DNA of 64,000 nucleotides, taken from contig DASYQS010000046.1 of the NCBI GenBank assembly GCA_036005185.1, positions 57,153 through 121,152 of the forward strand. Reading direction: 5' to 3'. This DNA comes from VBAU01 sp036005185. Lineage in GTDB: Bacteria; Bacteroidota; Bacteroidia; Chitinophagales; Chitinophagaceae. Shown piece by piece: positions 42,785 through 52,800 of this stretch. The notes under the pieces are model-generated. The model had not been told where the DNA came from and ran no database searches. It was given only the letters and a program-made list of their open reading frames with translations. A program made the position numbers and the translations under genes. How positions within the stretch are numbered: position 1 is the stretch's first letter; each line of letters starts with the position of its first letter.

Positions 42785-43491
42785 AATACGACGATATCAA
42801 AGAACAAGCCTACGAAGCTAACATGCAATTACCAAAACTTGGCCTAGTGCTTTTTACATTCGGAAATGTAAGCGCAGTTGATAGAAGCCTTGGTGTTTTT
42901 GCAATAAAGCCAAGTGGGGTTCCTTACGAAAAGCTTTCTCCAAAAAAAATGGTGATAGTAGATTTTGATGCGAATATTGTTGCGGGCAAGCTGCGCCCAT
43001 CATCCGATACAAAAACTCATGCTGTATTATACAAGCATTGGGAAAAAATTGGTGGCATTGCTCATACGCATTCCTTGTATGCAACAGCCTGGGCACAGTC
43101 GCAACGAGATATTCCGATCTTCGGCACAACCCATGCCGATCATAATACCTTCGATATTCCTTGTGCCGCTCCGATGGATGACGAAATGATCAAAGGTGAT
43201 TACGAATATCAAACCGGCTTCCAAATCATCAATTGCCTGAAAGAAAAAAAATTGAGTTATGAAGAAGTAGAGATGATCTTGGTGGGTAATCATGCACCGT
43301 TTACTTGGGGTCATGATGCAGAGAAGGCAGTATATAACAGTGCTGTGTTGGAAAATATTGCGCATATGGCATATTTGACCGAACAAATAAATTCCTGTGC
43401 GTCACGATTGAAAGATGCTCTTATAAAAAAACATTACGAAAGAAAACATGGAACTGATTCTTACTATGGTCAAACGAATAAATCAAAATAA
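42778..43491 (+). CDS. araD: L-ribulose-5-phosphate 4-epimerase
   Basis: 237 residues of the class II aldolase/adducin-type family: GNVSAVDRSLGVFAIKPSG (phosphate-binding Ser/Lys), RPSSDTKTHAVLYKHW (Asp/His), GGIAHTHSLYATAWAQ (zinc His pair), GTTHADHNTFDIPCA and NHAPFTWGHDAEKAV (third His). It interconverts L-ribulose-5-P and D-xylulose-5-P with zinc. Its start codon lies in the right-hand repeat of the 241-bp insertion, so translation is now uncoupled from araB and possibly affected by the adjacent CCCCTTTAAGGGG hairpin. Confidence 0.95.
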   Translation: MSKYDDIKEQAYEANMQLPKLGLVLFTFGNVSAVDRSLGVFAIKPSGVPYEKLSPKKMVIVDFDANIVAGKLRPSSDTKTHAVLYKHWEKIGGIAHTHSLYATAWAQSQRDIPIFGTTHADHNTFDIPCAAPMDDEMIKGDYEYQTGFQIINCLKEKKLSYEEVEMILVGNHAPFTWGHDAEKAVYNSAVLENIAHMAYLTEQINSCASRLKDALIKKHYERKHGTDSYYGQTNKSK

Positions 43492-43496
43492 AAACT

Positions 43497-44651
43497 ATGA
43501 GAAAAACTCATCTTATACTTCTGGCATGCTTGCTGTTTGCAATGGCTTGTACTAATAATGCGTCAAATGATCCTAGTTTAAAAGACTCGACCGAGCAAAG
43601 GATTGAAAGCACAAAAGCAGGTATTATGGAAAAATCATTTGGGAATTATGACAATCAACCTGTCACAGAATTCACTCTCACTAATGCTGCAGGTATGCGG
43701 GTAAGCATTTTGAATTATGGAGGAACGGTGACAAAACTTTTAGTTCCTGATAGAAACGGCAATTTAGGTGATGTAGTTTTTGGCTTTGATTCGTTTGACG
43801 GTTACATTCAAAAAAATAACCCTTTTTTTGGATCACTGGTAGGTCGTTATGCTAACCGTATAGCTAATGGAAAATTTACTCTCGATGGAAAAACATACAC
43901 ATTAGCAGGCAATGATCATGGAAACAGTCTTCATGGCGGCAATAAAGGATATGATAAAGTTATGTGGGCATCGGAAAAATTAAGTGATAGCAGTTTGAAA
44001 TTAACTTATCAAAGTAAAGACGGCGAAGAAGGTTATCCTGGCAATTTAACTGCACAAGTGATCTACACCCTGGGTTCGGACAATTCATTAAAGCTTGATT
44101 ACACCGCCACAACTGATAAGCCCACACCAATAAACCTCACAAGTCATTGCTATTTCAATTTATCTGCTGGCAGGGATTCAACGATTTTAAATCATCAATT
44201 GCAAATCGATGCGGATAAATTTACCCCTGTAAATGATAAATTAATACCGACGGGTAAGATTGCGGATGTAAAAGGCACGCCAATGGATTTCACTATATCA
44301 AAATCAATAGGCCGCGATATTCAGAATGTAAAAGGAGGTTATGATCATAACTGGGTATTAAATAGAAATGGAAATGGCTTAGAAAAGGTTGTTACATTGT
44401 ACGATTCTACCAGCGGCCGCTTAATGGAAGTATTTACAACGGAGCCAGGCATTCAATTTTATTCAGGAAATTTTTTGAATGGAACATTATCGCATACAAA
44501 AAATGGACAAAAATATGTTCAGCATGGTGCACTTTGTTTGGAAGCACAACATTACCCTGATAGCCCAAACGAACCGGCATTTCCCAATACGATCTTAAAA
44601 CCGGGGGAAACATATAAGCAGACAACGGTGTATAAATTTTCGATGAAGTGA
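43497..44651 (+). CDS. galM: Aldose 1-epimerase (mutarotase), lipoprotein
   Basis: 384 residues with a lipoprotein leader (MRKTHLILLACLLFAMAC). GalM motifs: MRVSILNYGGTVTKLLVPD, FFGSLVGRYANRIANGKF, GNDHGNSLHGG (His), TSHCYFNLS (catalytic His), GGYDHNWVLN and FTTEPGIQFYSGNFL (catalytic Glu). It equilibrates anomers of arabinose, galactose or xylose freed in the periplasm or at the surface, so that the downstream isomerase route gets its preferred anomer. 5 bp after araD; the next gene follows 50 bp later. Confidence 0.92.
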   Translation: MRKTHLILLACLLFAMACTNNASNDPSLKDSTEQRIESTKAGIMEKSFGNYDNQPVTEFTLTNAAGMRVSILNYGGTVTKLLVPDRNGNLGDVVFGFDSFDGYIQKNNPFFGSLVGRYANRIANGKFTLDGKTYTLAGNDHGNSLHGGNKGYDKVMWASEKLSDSSLKLTYQSKDGEEGYPGNLTAQVIYTLGSDNSLKLDYTATTDKPTPINLTSHCYFNLSAGRDSTILNHQLQIDADKFTPVNDKLIPTGKIADVKGTPMDFTISKSIGRDIQNVKGGYDHNWVLNRNGNGLEKVVTLYDSTSGRLMEVFTTEPGIQFYSGNFLNGTLSHTKNGQKYVQHGALCLEAQHYPDSPNEPAFPNTILKPGETYKQTTVYKFSMK

Positions 44652-44701
44652 TCGGTAGAAACGGGGTATGTCCTGTTTCTAGTACCGAAAAAATTTTTCG
44701 T

Positions 44702-46717
44702 ATGAAAAAAATATTATTTATAGCCACCATTTTTTACTCTGCTGTTTCATTGGCTCAGCAAAAAGATTATCCCATAAAAGCCGTTGATTTTACAAAAGTA
44801 AAATTGACTGATAATTTTTGGTTGCCCAGGATAAAAACGAATCACACCGTTACCATTCCCGCATCCTTTGAGCGTTGTGATAAAACAGGCAGAATAAAAA
44901 ACTTTGAAATGGCCGCTGCACGTAGTGGGAAATTTTGCACTATCTATCCTTTTGATGATACAGACATTTATAAAACCATTGAAGGTGCGTCTTTTTCATT
45001 GAGCCTTTTCCCTGATCCCGGTTTAAAAAAATATATTGACTCACTAATTACAATTATTGGCAAGGCGCAGGAACCCGATGGTTATTTATATACGGCAAGA
45101 ACAATCAATCCAAATGAAGTGCATGCTTGGGCTGGAAAAGAAAGATGGGAAAAGGAGAGAGAATTAAGCCATGAGCTGTATAATGCAGGACACTTATATG
45201 AAGCAGCGGCAGCCCATTATTTGGCAACAGGACAAAAAAATTTATTAAACATTGCCTTGAAGAATGCAGACCTTGTTTGTTCTGTGTTTGGTCCGGCAGC
45301 TGATCAAAGGAAAGTTGCACCAGGCCATGAAGTAGTGGAAATGGGTTTGGTAAAACTGTATCGTATCACCGGCAATGTAAAATATTTGGAAACGGCCAAG
45401 TTTTTTATAGAGCAACGAGGGCATTACACTGGTTATGATCCAAAAAGTAAGGATCCTTGGAAGAACGGCTCTTACTGGCAGGATGATAAACCTGTAGTTA
45501 GTCAAGATGAAGCAGAAGGCCATGCGGTGCGTGCCGGATATTTGTATTCAGCTATGACAGACGTGGCAGCACTCACCGATGATAAGCAATTATTAAACGC
45601 CATTGATAAAATTTGGGAAAATGAAGTAGGCAAAAAGATTTATGTGCAGGGAGGAGTGGGAGCCAAAGGTGATGGCGAACGGTTCGGTGATAATTATGAG
45701 CTGCCCAATGCAACGGCTTATAACGAAACTTGTGCAGCTATCGCCAATGTTTATTTTAATCAACGCATGTTTATGCTGCATGGCGATTCAAAATATATTG
45801 ATGTGTTGGAAAAAACTTTGTACAATGGCTTGATATCAGGTGTAGGCATGGATGGAAAATCTTTTTTCTATACTAATGCCATGCAAATAAAAAATACATT
45901 ATCGCATCGCGATATGGAGGCGGAGCGGTCAGGTTGGTTTCCCTGTTCATGTTGCCCTACAAATGTTGTGCGATTAATTCCTTCAGTGCCTGGTTATGTT
46001 TATGCGCAGAAAGAGAATGATGTGTATGTAAACCTTTTTATTAGTGGTAATTCAAGCTTAACTATCAATAACAAGCCTGTTCAAATTGTACAGCAAAATA
46101 ATTATCCATGGAATGGCCAATTGAACTTCAGTATTACTCCAAAATCTGCTCTTGCATTTAATTTGCTGGTGCGTATTCCGGGTTGGGCGCAAAACAAAGC
46201 CATGCCTTCGGATCTATATACGTTCGCCGATGTCTCCGACAAAAAAGTTGAAATCAAAATAAATGGTCAGCTGGTTGAATATAACATGCAAAATGGTTAT
46301 GCAGTTCTTTCAAGAACATGGAAGAAAGGCGATAGAGTAGAAGTGGATTTGCCAATGGAAGTGCGCAGAGTCATTGCTAATGAAAATGTAAAAGATGATA
46401 TTGGCAAAGTAGCATTGCAAAGAGGCCCTATCATTTATTGTGCAGAATGGGTTGATAATAATGGCAAGGCGGGTAACATTATCGTTCCTGACAATGCAGT
46501 ATTCACCACAGAATATAAACCAAATCTTCTCAACGGCATTGTTATAGTTAAAAGTACTGTGTCCGCAGTGGTAGTAAATGATGATGGCAGTATGGTATCA
46601 ACGGTAAATAAGAAATTCACAGCCATTCCCTATTATGCTTGGGCGCACAGAGGTAAAGGAGAGATGATGGTATGGTTCCCAAAAAAAGTTAAGGATATCG
46701 ATATAGTTTCCCGATAG
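44702..46717 (+). CDS. GH127-type beta-L-arabinofuranosidase
   Basis: 671 residues with a signal peptide (MKKILFIATIFYSAVSLAQ). Former DUF1680 family: KAVDFTKVKLTDNFWLPRI, GYLYTAR, LYNAGHLYEAAAAHY, a HYTGYDPKS region, and NETCAAIANVYFNQRM plus SGWFPCSCCPTNVVRL. In GH127 a Glu and three Cys bind zinc and a Cys is the nucleophile; the Glu/Cys of NETC and the CSCC cluster are present. It releases beta-linked L-arabinofuranose, as found in arabinogalactan proteins, extensin or pectic side chains. ATG 44702 is chosen; the frame can extend 18 codons into the galM stop but without a leader. Confidence 0.9.
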   Translation: MKKILFIATIFYSAVSLAQQKDYPIKAVDFTKVKLTDNFWLPRIKTNHTVTIPASFERCDKTGRIKNFEMAAARSGKFCTIYPFDDTDIYKTIEGASFSLSLFPDPGLKKYIDSLITIIGKAQEPDGYLYTARTINPNEVHAWAGKERWEKERELSHELYNAGHLYEAAAAHYLATGQKNLLNIALKNADLVCSVFGPAADQRKVAPGHEVVEMGLVKLYRITGNVKYLETAKFFIEQRGHYTGYDPKSKDPWKNGSYWQDDKPVVSQDEAEGHAVRAGYLYSAMTDVAALTDDKQLLNAIDKIWENEVGKKIYVQGGVGAKGDGERFGDNYELPNATAYNETCAAIANVYFNQRMFMLHGDSKYIDVLEKTLYNGLISGVGMDGKSFFYTNAMQIKNTLSHRDMEAERSGWFPCSCCPTNVVRLIPSVPGYVYAQKENDVYVNLFISGNSSLTINNKPVQIVQQNNYPWNGQLNFSITPKSALAFNLLVRIPGWAQNKAMPSDLYTFADVSDKKVEIKINGQLVEYNMQNGYAVLSRTWKKGDRVEVDLPMEVRRVIANENVKDDIGKVALQRGPIIYCAEWVDNNGKAGNIIVPDNAVFTTEYKPNLLNGIVIVKSTVSAVVVNDDGSMVSTVNKKFTAIPYYAWAHRGKGEMMVWFPKKVKDIDIVSR

Positions 46718-46734
46718 AATAAGACTTATAAAAT

Positions 46735-48237
46735 ATGATCAATCTTAAAAATCTTGAAGTTTGGTTTGCTACCGGCAGTCAGCATTTATATGGTAAAGAA
46801 ACATTGAAACAAGTTGCCAAGCATTCAACCATCATTGTAAAATCATTCAATGAAGCTGAAGCAATCCCTGTCAAAATTATTTTCAAACCGGTTTTAAAAT
46901 CAACAGAAGAGATCTATAATTTATGTCAGGAAGCGAATGTGGCAAAAAATTGCATCGGTATTATTGCTTGGATGCATACTTTTTCTCCCGCTAAAATGTG
47001 GATTGGTGGATTAAAGATGTTGCAAAAGCCGTTGTTGCATTTACATACGCAATTCAACAGGGATATTCCATGGAACGAAATTGATATGGATTTCATGAAC
47101 CTGAACCAATCGGCGCATGGTGACAGAGAGTTTGGTTTTATTATGAGCCGTATGAGGCTAAATAGAAAAGTTGTGGTTGGCCATTGGCAGGATAAGGCTA
47201 TCATTAGCAAAATAGAAACATGGATAAGGGCAGCTATGGGCTGGCACGATTGGCAACAAGCAAAATTTGTCCGCTTTGGTGATAACATGCGTTATGTTGC
47301 GGTGACTGAGGGCGACAAGGTGGAAGCGGAAATAAAATTCGGTTACTCCGTCAACACACATGGGGTTGGCGATCTGATAAAAATGATTGGTGAAGTAAAA
47401 GAAGCGGCCATTACCAAACTATGTGATGAGTATGCGGCAAAATATAAATTGAGTTCTTCTTTAAAGAAGTCGAATAATCAACATCAGTCTCTTCGTGAAG
47501 CTGCAAAAATTGAAATTGGATTGCGCAGATTTTTACAACAAGGGAATTACAAAGGTTTTACAGATACATTTGAAGATTTGCATGGATTTGTTCAACTGCC
47601 AGGAATTGCTGTTCAGCGACTCATGAATGAAGGATATGGTTTTGGTGCTGAAGGCGATTGGAAAACAGCAGCGCTGGTTCGCGCTATGAAGGTAATGGCA
47701 AGCGGATTAAAAGGGGGTAACTCTTTTATGGAAGATTATACTTATCATTTTGATCCAAAAAATAAAATGGTGCTGGGTGCTCACATGCTGGAGATCTGTG
47801 AAAGCATTGCAGATGGAAAACCATCGTGTGAAATTCATCCGCTAGGGATTGGCGGCAAAGCTGATCCTGTGCGTCTGGTATTTAACGTAGCAGGTGGCAC
47901 CGCACTAAACGCGTCGGTGGTTGATATGGGCAATCGGTTCAGATTGCTCGTAAACGAAGTGGAAGCGGTGAAACCCGAAAATAATTTGCCTAAGCTTCCT
48001 GTAGCAAGAGTTTTATGGAAACCTCATCCCGACATGCAAACGGCTTGTGCTGCCTGGATACTCGCAGGGGGCGCACATCATACTTGTTATAGTCAAAATT
48101 TAACTGCAGAGCATTTAGAAGATTTTGCAAGCATGGCTGGCATTGAGTATTTGAGGATCGGTAAGGGAACCGATCTTTACCAATTCAAAAATGAGTTAAG
48201 GTGGAATGAAGTGTACTACCAGTTCAACAAGCAATAG
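46735..48237 (+). CDS. araA: L-arabinose isomerase
   Basis: 500 residues, standard length for AraA. VWFATGSQHLYG at the start, HTFSPAKMWIGGL, LHTQFN, and the manganese ligands in EGYGFGAEGDWKTAALVR (Glu), FMEDYTYHF (Glu), GAHMLEICES (His) and AGGAHHTCYS (His). It converts L-arabinose to L-ribulose, the first step of the pathway completed by araB and araD upstream. 17 bp after the GH127 gene, so it is the last gene of the operon. A short hairpin follows. Confidence 0.97.
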   Translation: MINLKNLEVWFATGSQHLYGKETLKQVAKHSTIIVKSFNEAEAIPVKIIFKPVLKSTEEIYNLCQEANVAKNCIGIIAWMHTFSPAKMWIGGLKMLQKPLLHLHTQFNRDIPWNEIDMDFMNLNQSAHGDREFGFIMSRMRLNRKVVVGHWQDKAIISKIETWIRAAMGWHDWQQAKFVRFGDNMRYVAVTEGDKVEAEIKFGYSVNTHGVGDLIKMIGEVKEAAITKLCDEYAAKYKLSSSLKKSNNQHQSLREAAKIEIGLRRFLQQGNYKGFTDTFEDLHGFVQLPGIAVQRLMNEGYGFGAEGDWKTAALVRAMKVMASGLKGGNSFMEDYTYHFDPKNKMVLGAHMLEICESIADGKPSCEIHPLGIGGKADPVRLVFNVAGGTALNASVVDMGNRFRLLVNEVEAVKPENNLPKLPVARVLWKPHPDMQTACAAWILAGGAHHTCYSQNLTAEHLEDFASMAGIEYLRIGKGTDLYQFKNELRWNEVYYQFNKQ

Positions 48238-48239
48238 GA

Positions 48240-48266
48240 TGAACGGCTCGTTCATTGTAAACTTTT
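48240..48266 (+). terminator. Weak terminator-like hairpin after araA
   Basis: TGAACG-GCT-CGTTCA (48240-48254) with a broken T-run (ACTTTTTAC). It overlaps no coding sequence and lies 3 bp after the araA stop. Confidence 0.4.
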
Positions 48267-48344
48267 TACTTCTTCTCTTAATCTTCCAGAAATGGTTTAT
48301 TCTCGCTAGGAATGAATATTATGTTGAATACTTAAATAAAAAAA

Positions 48345-48379
48345 TTGATTAAATAAAAATTTGTCTCCGCTATCTTCGC
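48345..48379 (+). promoter_or_regulatory. Candidate promoter of rhaM-SDR
   Basis: -7 box TATCTTCGC (48371-48379), one base off TAnnTTTGC, with a TTG at 48345-48347. The spacing of 23 bp is longer than usual. An A/T-rich spacer supports a start near 48386, 58 bp ahead of the rhaM ATG. Confidence 0.4.
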
Positions 48380-48443
48380 ACCTGCCAACTTTGAATGTAT
48401 TGATCATCCATTTTATTTGAAATTTAAAATTGTATTCCCATAC

Positions 48444-48776
48444 ATGAAACGCTATTGCCTTGCCTTGGATTTAAAAAACGACCTTTCGTTGATCGCAGAG
48501 TATGAAGAATGTCATCAAAAAGTATGGCCCGAAATTTTACAAAGCATAAAAGATAGCGGTATCGAACAAATGGAGATTTACCGAATTTTTAACCGTCTGT
48601 TTATGATCATGGAAGTAAATGATGATTTTTCTTTTGAAAAAAAAGCTGCCATGGATAATAAAAATAAAAAGGTTCAGGAATGGGAAAACCTAATGTGGAA
48701 ATATCAGCAGGCTATCCCCGGAAGCAAGCCGGGAGAAAAATGGGTAATGATGAATCAAATTTTTTCTTTGAAATAA
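48444..48776 (+). CDS. rhaM: L-rhamnose/L-fucose mutarotase-like protein
   Basis: 110 residues of the RhaM/FucM-like (DUF718) dimeric alpha-beta fold: RYCLALDLKNDLSLIAEYEECHQKVWPEI (His in the active site), GIEQMEIYRIFNRLFMIMEV and MWKYQQAIPGSKPGEKWVMMNQIF. ATG 48444 gives the usual length; the longer frame begins with TTG at 48417. It speeds up anomer exchange of deoxysugars. It is paired with the SDR gene 11 bp downstream, a pairing also typical of oxidative L-fucose/rhamnose catabolism in Bacteroidota. The remaining genes of that route are not in the window. Confidence 0.85.
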   Translation: MKRYCLALDLKNDLSLIAEYEECHQKVWPEILQSIKDSGIEQMEIYRIFNRLFMIMEVNDDFSFEKKAAMDNKNKKVQEWENLMWKYQQAIPGSKPGEKWVMMNQIFSLK

Positions 48777-48787
48777 TAAAATAAAAA

Positions 48788-49561
48788 GTGTTTAGCCTTA
48801 CCAATAAAATATCAATCATTACAGGTGGCGGAAGCGGTATTGGAAAAGCCATTGCCAGTCTGTTTGCCAAGCAAGGAAGTGAAGTTCATATTTTAGACCT
48901 TGATGAAAATGCAAAAAGAGCAGTTGAGGAAATGAATGAAGCGGGAGGAAAATCTTTTTTTCATCAATGTAATGTAGCGCAACAAGCAGAGGTTAAAACC
49001 AATATTGAAGCTATTATTGCAGCGAGCAAGCGTATCGATATTCTCGTAAACAATGCGGGCATTGCTCATGTAGGAACAGTGGAAACAACTTCTGAGGAAG
49101 ATCTGGTTCGTTTGTTCAATGTGAATGTAAAGGGTATGTACAATTGCCTGCATGAAGTGATCCCTGTGATGAAAAAAAATCAAGGCGGTGTTATTTTAAA
49201 CCTTGCTTCGATAGCTTATCATGTTGGTATTCCTGATCGATTTGCCTATTCAATGACAAAAGGAGCTGTGGTGGGAATGACCTTATCCGTTGCAAAGGAT
49301 TATATCGGCTATCATATTCGTTGCAATTCTATTTCACCGGCACGGGTGCATACACCTTTTGTAGATGGATTTCTGCAAAAAAACTTTCCCGGTAAAGAAC
49401 AAGAGATGTTTGAAAAACTGTCAAAAACCCAACCTATTGGAAGAATGGGGCAACCTGAGGAGATCGCTTATCTTGCGTTATACTTATGCAGCGACGAAGC
49501 CTCATTTATTACAGGCTGCGATTACCTGATTGACGGAGGGTTTGTAAAGTTGAATAACTGA
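48788..49561 (+). CDS. Short-chain dehydrogenase/reductase, sugar-acid type
   Basis: 257 residues of a classical SDR: TGGGSGIGKAIA (NAD(P) binding), acidic LDLDEN after beta-2 suggesting NAD+, NNAG, catalytic Ser in LASIAY, YSMTK (Tyr, Lys) and the terminal TGCDYLIDGGFVKLNN. Similar to 2-keto-3-deoxy-L-fuconate or L-fucose-type dehydrogenases; with rhaM adjacent, a deoxysugar or its acid is the probable substrate (inference). The start is GTG 48788; no ATG lies closer to the Rossmann motif. A decayed copy of its last ~38 codons lies 5 kb downstream. Confidence 0.82.
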   Translation: MFSLTNKISIITGGGSGIGKAIASLFAKQGSEVHILDLDENAKRAVEEMNEAGGKSFFHQCNVAQQAEVKTNIEAIIAASKRIDILVNNAGIAHVGTVETTSEEDLVRLFNVNVKGMYNCLHEVIPVMKKNQGGVILNLASIAYHVGIPDRFAYSMTKGAVVGMTLSVAKDYIGYHIRCNSISPARVHTPFVDGFLQKNFPGKEQEMFEKLSKTQPIGRMGQPEEIAYLALYLCSDEASFITGCDYLIDGGFVKLNN

Positions 49562-49892
49562 ATCGGATGATTGCTGAACAAATTATTTTGTACTTCAGAT
49601 CAAGCACCTTGTCGCTTCTCTTACTCACTTTCGATTATCATTAAAAATGTCTGCGGTTTATATTTATTGATTTAGTTCCATAGCATGATTTATTTTGGAT
49701 AATGAGCATTTTTGCTTTTTACTAGAAATGATTCGGGGTTGTGCAAAAAAAAAATTGACATTTTTGTCTATTTCTGCTGGTTTATGCGTAATTTTTTGCT
49801 GGATTTTGCTGACTATTGAGCCTAATTTCCGTTCACACCGAGACTAACGACGATTTTTCAAACTGCTTAATAACCAATAAAAACTGCTTATT
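49562..49892. other. 331-bp leader region of the second susC
   Basis: No gene. It contains small dyads (ACAAATTATTTTGT at 49578-49591; GACATTTTTGTC at 49757-49768) and AT-rich promoter-like tracts (TAATTTTTTGC near 49790), none strong enough to name. No terminator for the SDR gene is visible, so read-through into susC is possible. Confidence 0.35.
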
Positions 49893-52800
49893 ATGAAGAA
49901 ATCACTGCTTTTAGCATGGATTATTCTTTCTCTTTCCATGCCTTTTTTTGCATTCGGTCAAACCCGCCAAATCACCGGCACGGTGAGTGATGAATTAGGT
50001 GCTCCTTTATCATTGGTATCGGTTCTGCAAAAGGGAACAACCAATGGAACAACAACCAATGAAAGAGGAGAATTTACAATCACAGTATCCGGTGCAAGCC
50101 CGGTATTAGTTTTTTCGTATGCCGGCAGACAAGCTCGAGAAATTGCGATAGGTACCAACAACAATTACAATGTCAGTCTCAGTTCCAATGGTTCCATGTC
50201 CGAGGTAATTGTAACTGCCTTAGGGATACGAAAAGAAAAAAAATCTTTGGGCTACACTGTACAAACCGTCAATGCTGAAGACTTGAATGTAAATCATCAG
50301 AACAATGTAGTAAATGCATTGCAGGGCAAAGTTGCTGGTGTTACTATTTCCAGTACAGGAGGTGGCCCGGGACAAGGAGCAAGAATTACAATCAGGGGCA
50401 TCAATTCTTTAGATCCTGGAAGACCTAATCAGCCTTTATTTATTGTAGATGGAGTTGAAATAGACAATAGTACTTTCACTACAGGAGACAATACAGGCAC
50501 AAGAGGAATGACAAATCGGGCAGCTGACATAAATCCCGACGATATTGAAAGTATTTCTGTTTTAAGAGGTGGAGCAGCTACTGCTCTTTATGGTATTAGG
50601 GCAGCTAACGGTGTTATTTTAATTACAACTAAATCCGGAAAGGCTGGCAAAATTCAAATCAGTTATACCGGTACTTATGGATTTGAAAATGTAAACAAAA
50701 CTCCCGATGTGCAAGACAAATTTACTCAGGGATATTTAGGTGTGTATGATAAAACAAGCTTCTGGCCTTCATGGGGCCCGACAGTAGAAGCAGCAAAAGC
50801 TTTAGATCCCACTCATCCAGATCATATATTCAATAATTTCGAAAGGGCATATCGTACAGGTAATCAAACCAGACACTCTATTAATCTTAGTGGTGGCTCT
50901 GAACTCATGCTGCTTGGTGCTTCGTTTTCTTATTCTAACCAAGAAGGTGTCATCCCATTCAGTGATTATAAAAGTTATAACGCCCGGGTAAATGGTACGC
51001 TGAACGTCAGTAAAAAAATTAAAGCGGGTGCTTCGTTGAACTTTATTAATGCCGGTGGTTCTAGGGTAAATTCTGATCGCTATGGTGAGCAATTAATTTA
51101 TTGGTCACCTCGCTGGGATGTGATGGATTATATTAAACCAGATGGCACACAAAAAAATTATGGTGTTGATAATGACAATCCCGTTTTTACATTAGCCACC
51201 AACCGTTTTTTTGATAATGTAAACAGGATCATAGCAAATACAAATATCAGTTATGCTCCTACAAATTGGTTGAAATTTTCATATCGTTTTGGCAATGACT
51301 TTTATACTGATGCAAGAACGCGTTACGCACCCGGTCCTAAGGGAGTAGTGGGAGAATTAGTCAACACCGATAACGGATTTGGATTTGTTCAAGAGCACAA
51401 CATAAAAAATAGGGTTATTACCTCAACTTTTATTGCTAATCTGAACCACAGTTTTGCAAAAGATTTTTCCCTCAATCTAAATTTGGGTCATGACCTGATT
51501 GATAGAAAATTAAGAAGAGTCAGCACAACAGGAGATACCCTGGTTGTACCTGATTTGTTTTTGCTTCAGAACACAAAGCGTATTCTTGCTTCCAATCTAA
51601 TTGACGATTACAGAAATTTCGGCGTTTTAGGTGATTTAACATTGGGCTACAAAAATTATCTTTTTTTGAATGTAACTGGCCGTAATGATTTTACCTCTAC
51701 CTTATCAAAAGATAACAGAAGTTATTTTTATCCTTCAGCCAGTTTGAGTTATGTCTTTAGCGATATGTTTCACATGCCATCATGGATGAGTTATGGTAAG
51801 TTCAAGGCTTCTTATGCCAAAATCGCCAAGGATGCTCCTACCTATGCGACCACTACCGGATTTATTTCTGCGGCGCCGATTGGAAATGTGCTGCCATGGA
51901 CCTATGTGGACAGATTGGGTAATCCACTTCTAAAACCCGAGTTTACAAATACCGTAGAGGCCAGTTTTGAGTTACAGTTCTTGAAGAGCAGGCTTGGATT
52001 GGAAATAACTGGTTATATAGCGAATAGTAAAGACCTAATCATACCGGTGAAGATATCCAATACCACAGGCTTTGATGACGCATTCATTAATGCCGGGGAA
52101 ATAAAAAATAAAGGAATTGAAATAAGTTTGAATGCAATGCCAGTAAGGACAAATGATCTTTCATGGGATTTTACAATCAATTTTTCTTCTAATAAAAATG
52201 AAGTGGTAAAATTAAACCAGGGATTAAATGAAATACTTGTTGAATCACAATTTGGTTATATTTCTTCAAATGCCAACATGAAATTAATTCCGGGCTTTGA
52301 ATACGGAGCTTTATTTGGTAGAACCTATAAACGTTATTATGGTACTAAAGTGGAAGATCCCCTCAGGATCGATTACGATCAGCCTCTGCTGATCGACGCT
52401 AATGGATTTCCTATTATTGATACCAAGCAAAAATATTTGGGAAGTACCCAGCCGGATTATATAGCAAGCACTTTACAAACCTTGCGGTACAAACAGTTTT
52501 CTTTATCCATTTTGTTAGACACACGACAAGGGCAAATGAAATATAACCAATTTGCCAATTTTATGGCCGCTTTTGGAACAGCAAAATATACAGAGAACAG
52601 AACGGAGACAATTGTTTTCGATGGTGTTCTTGCTAATGGAACAAAAAACACGAAACCTGTTTATTTGGGACAAGGAACAGGACCTGATGGAGTTAATTAC
52701 GGGAATGGCTACTACAGAAATGTATATCGCGGAATTACTGAAAATTTTGTGGAAGATGCTTCCTGGGTAAGACTTCGTTCCCTGTCATTAACTTATTCGA

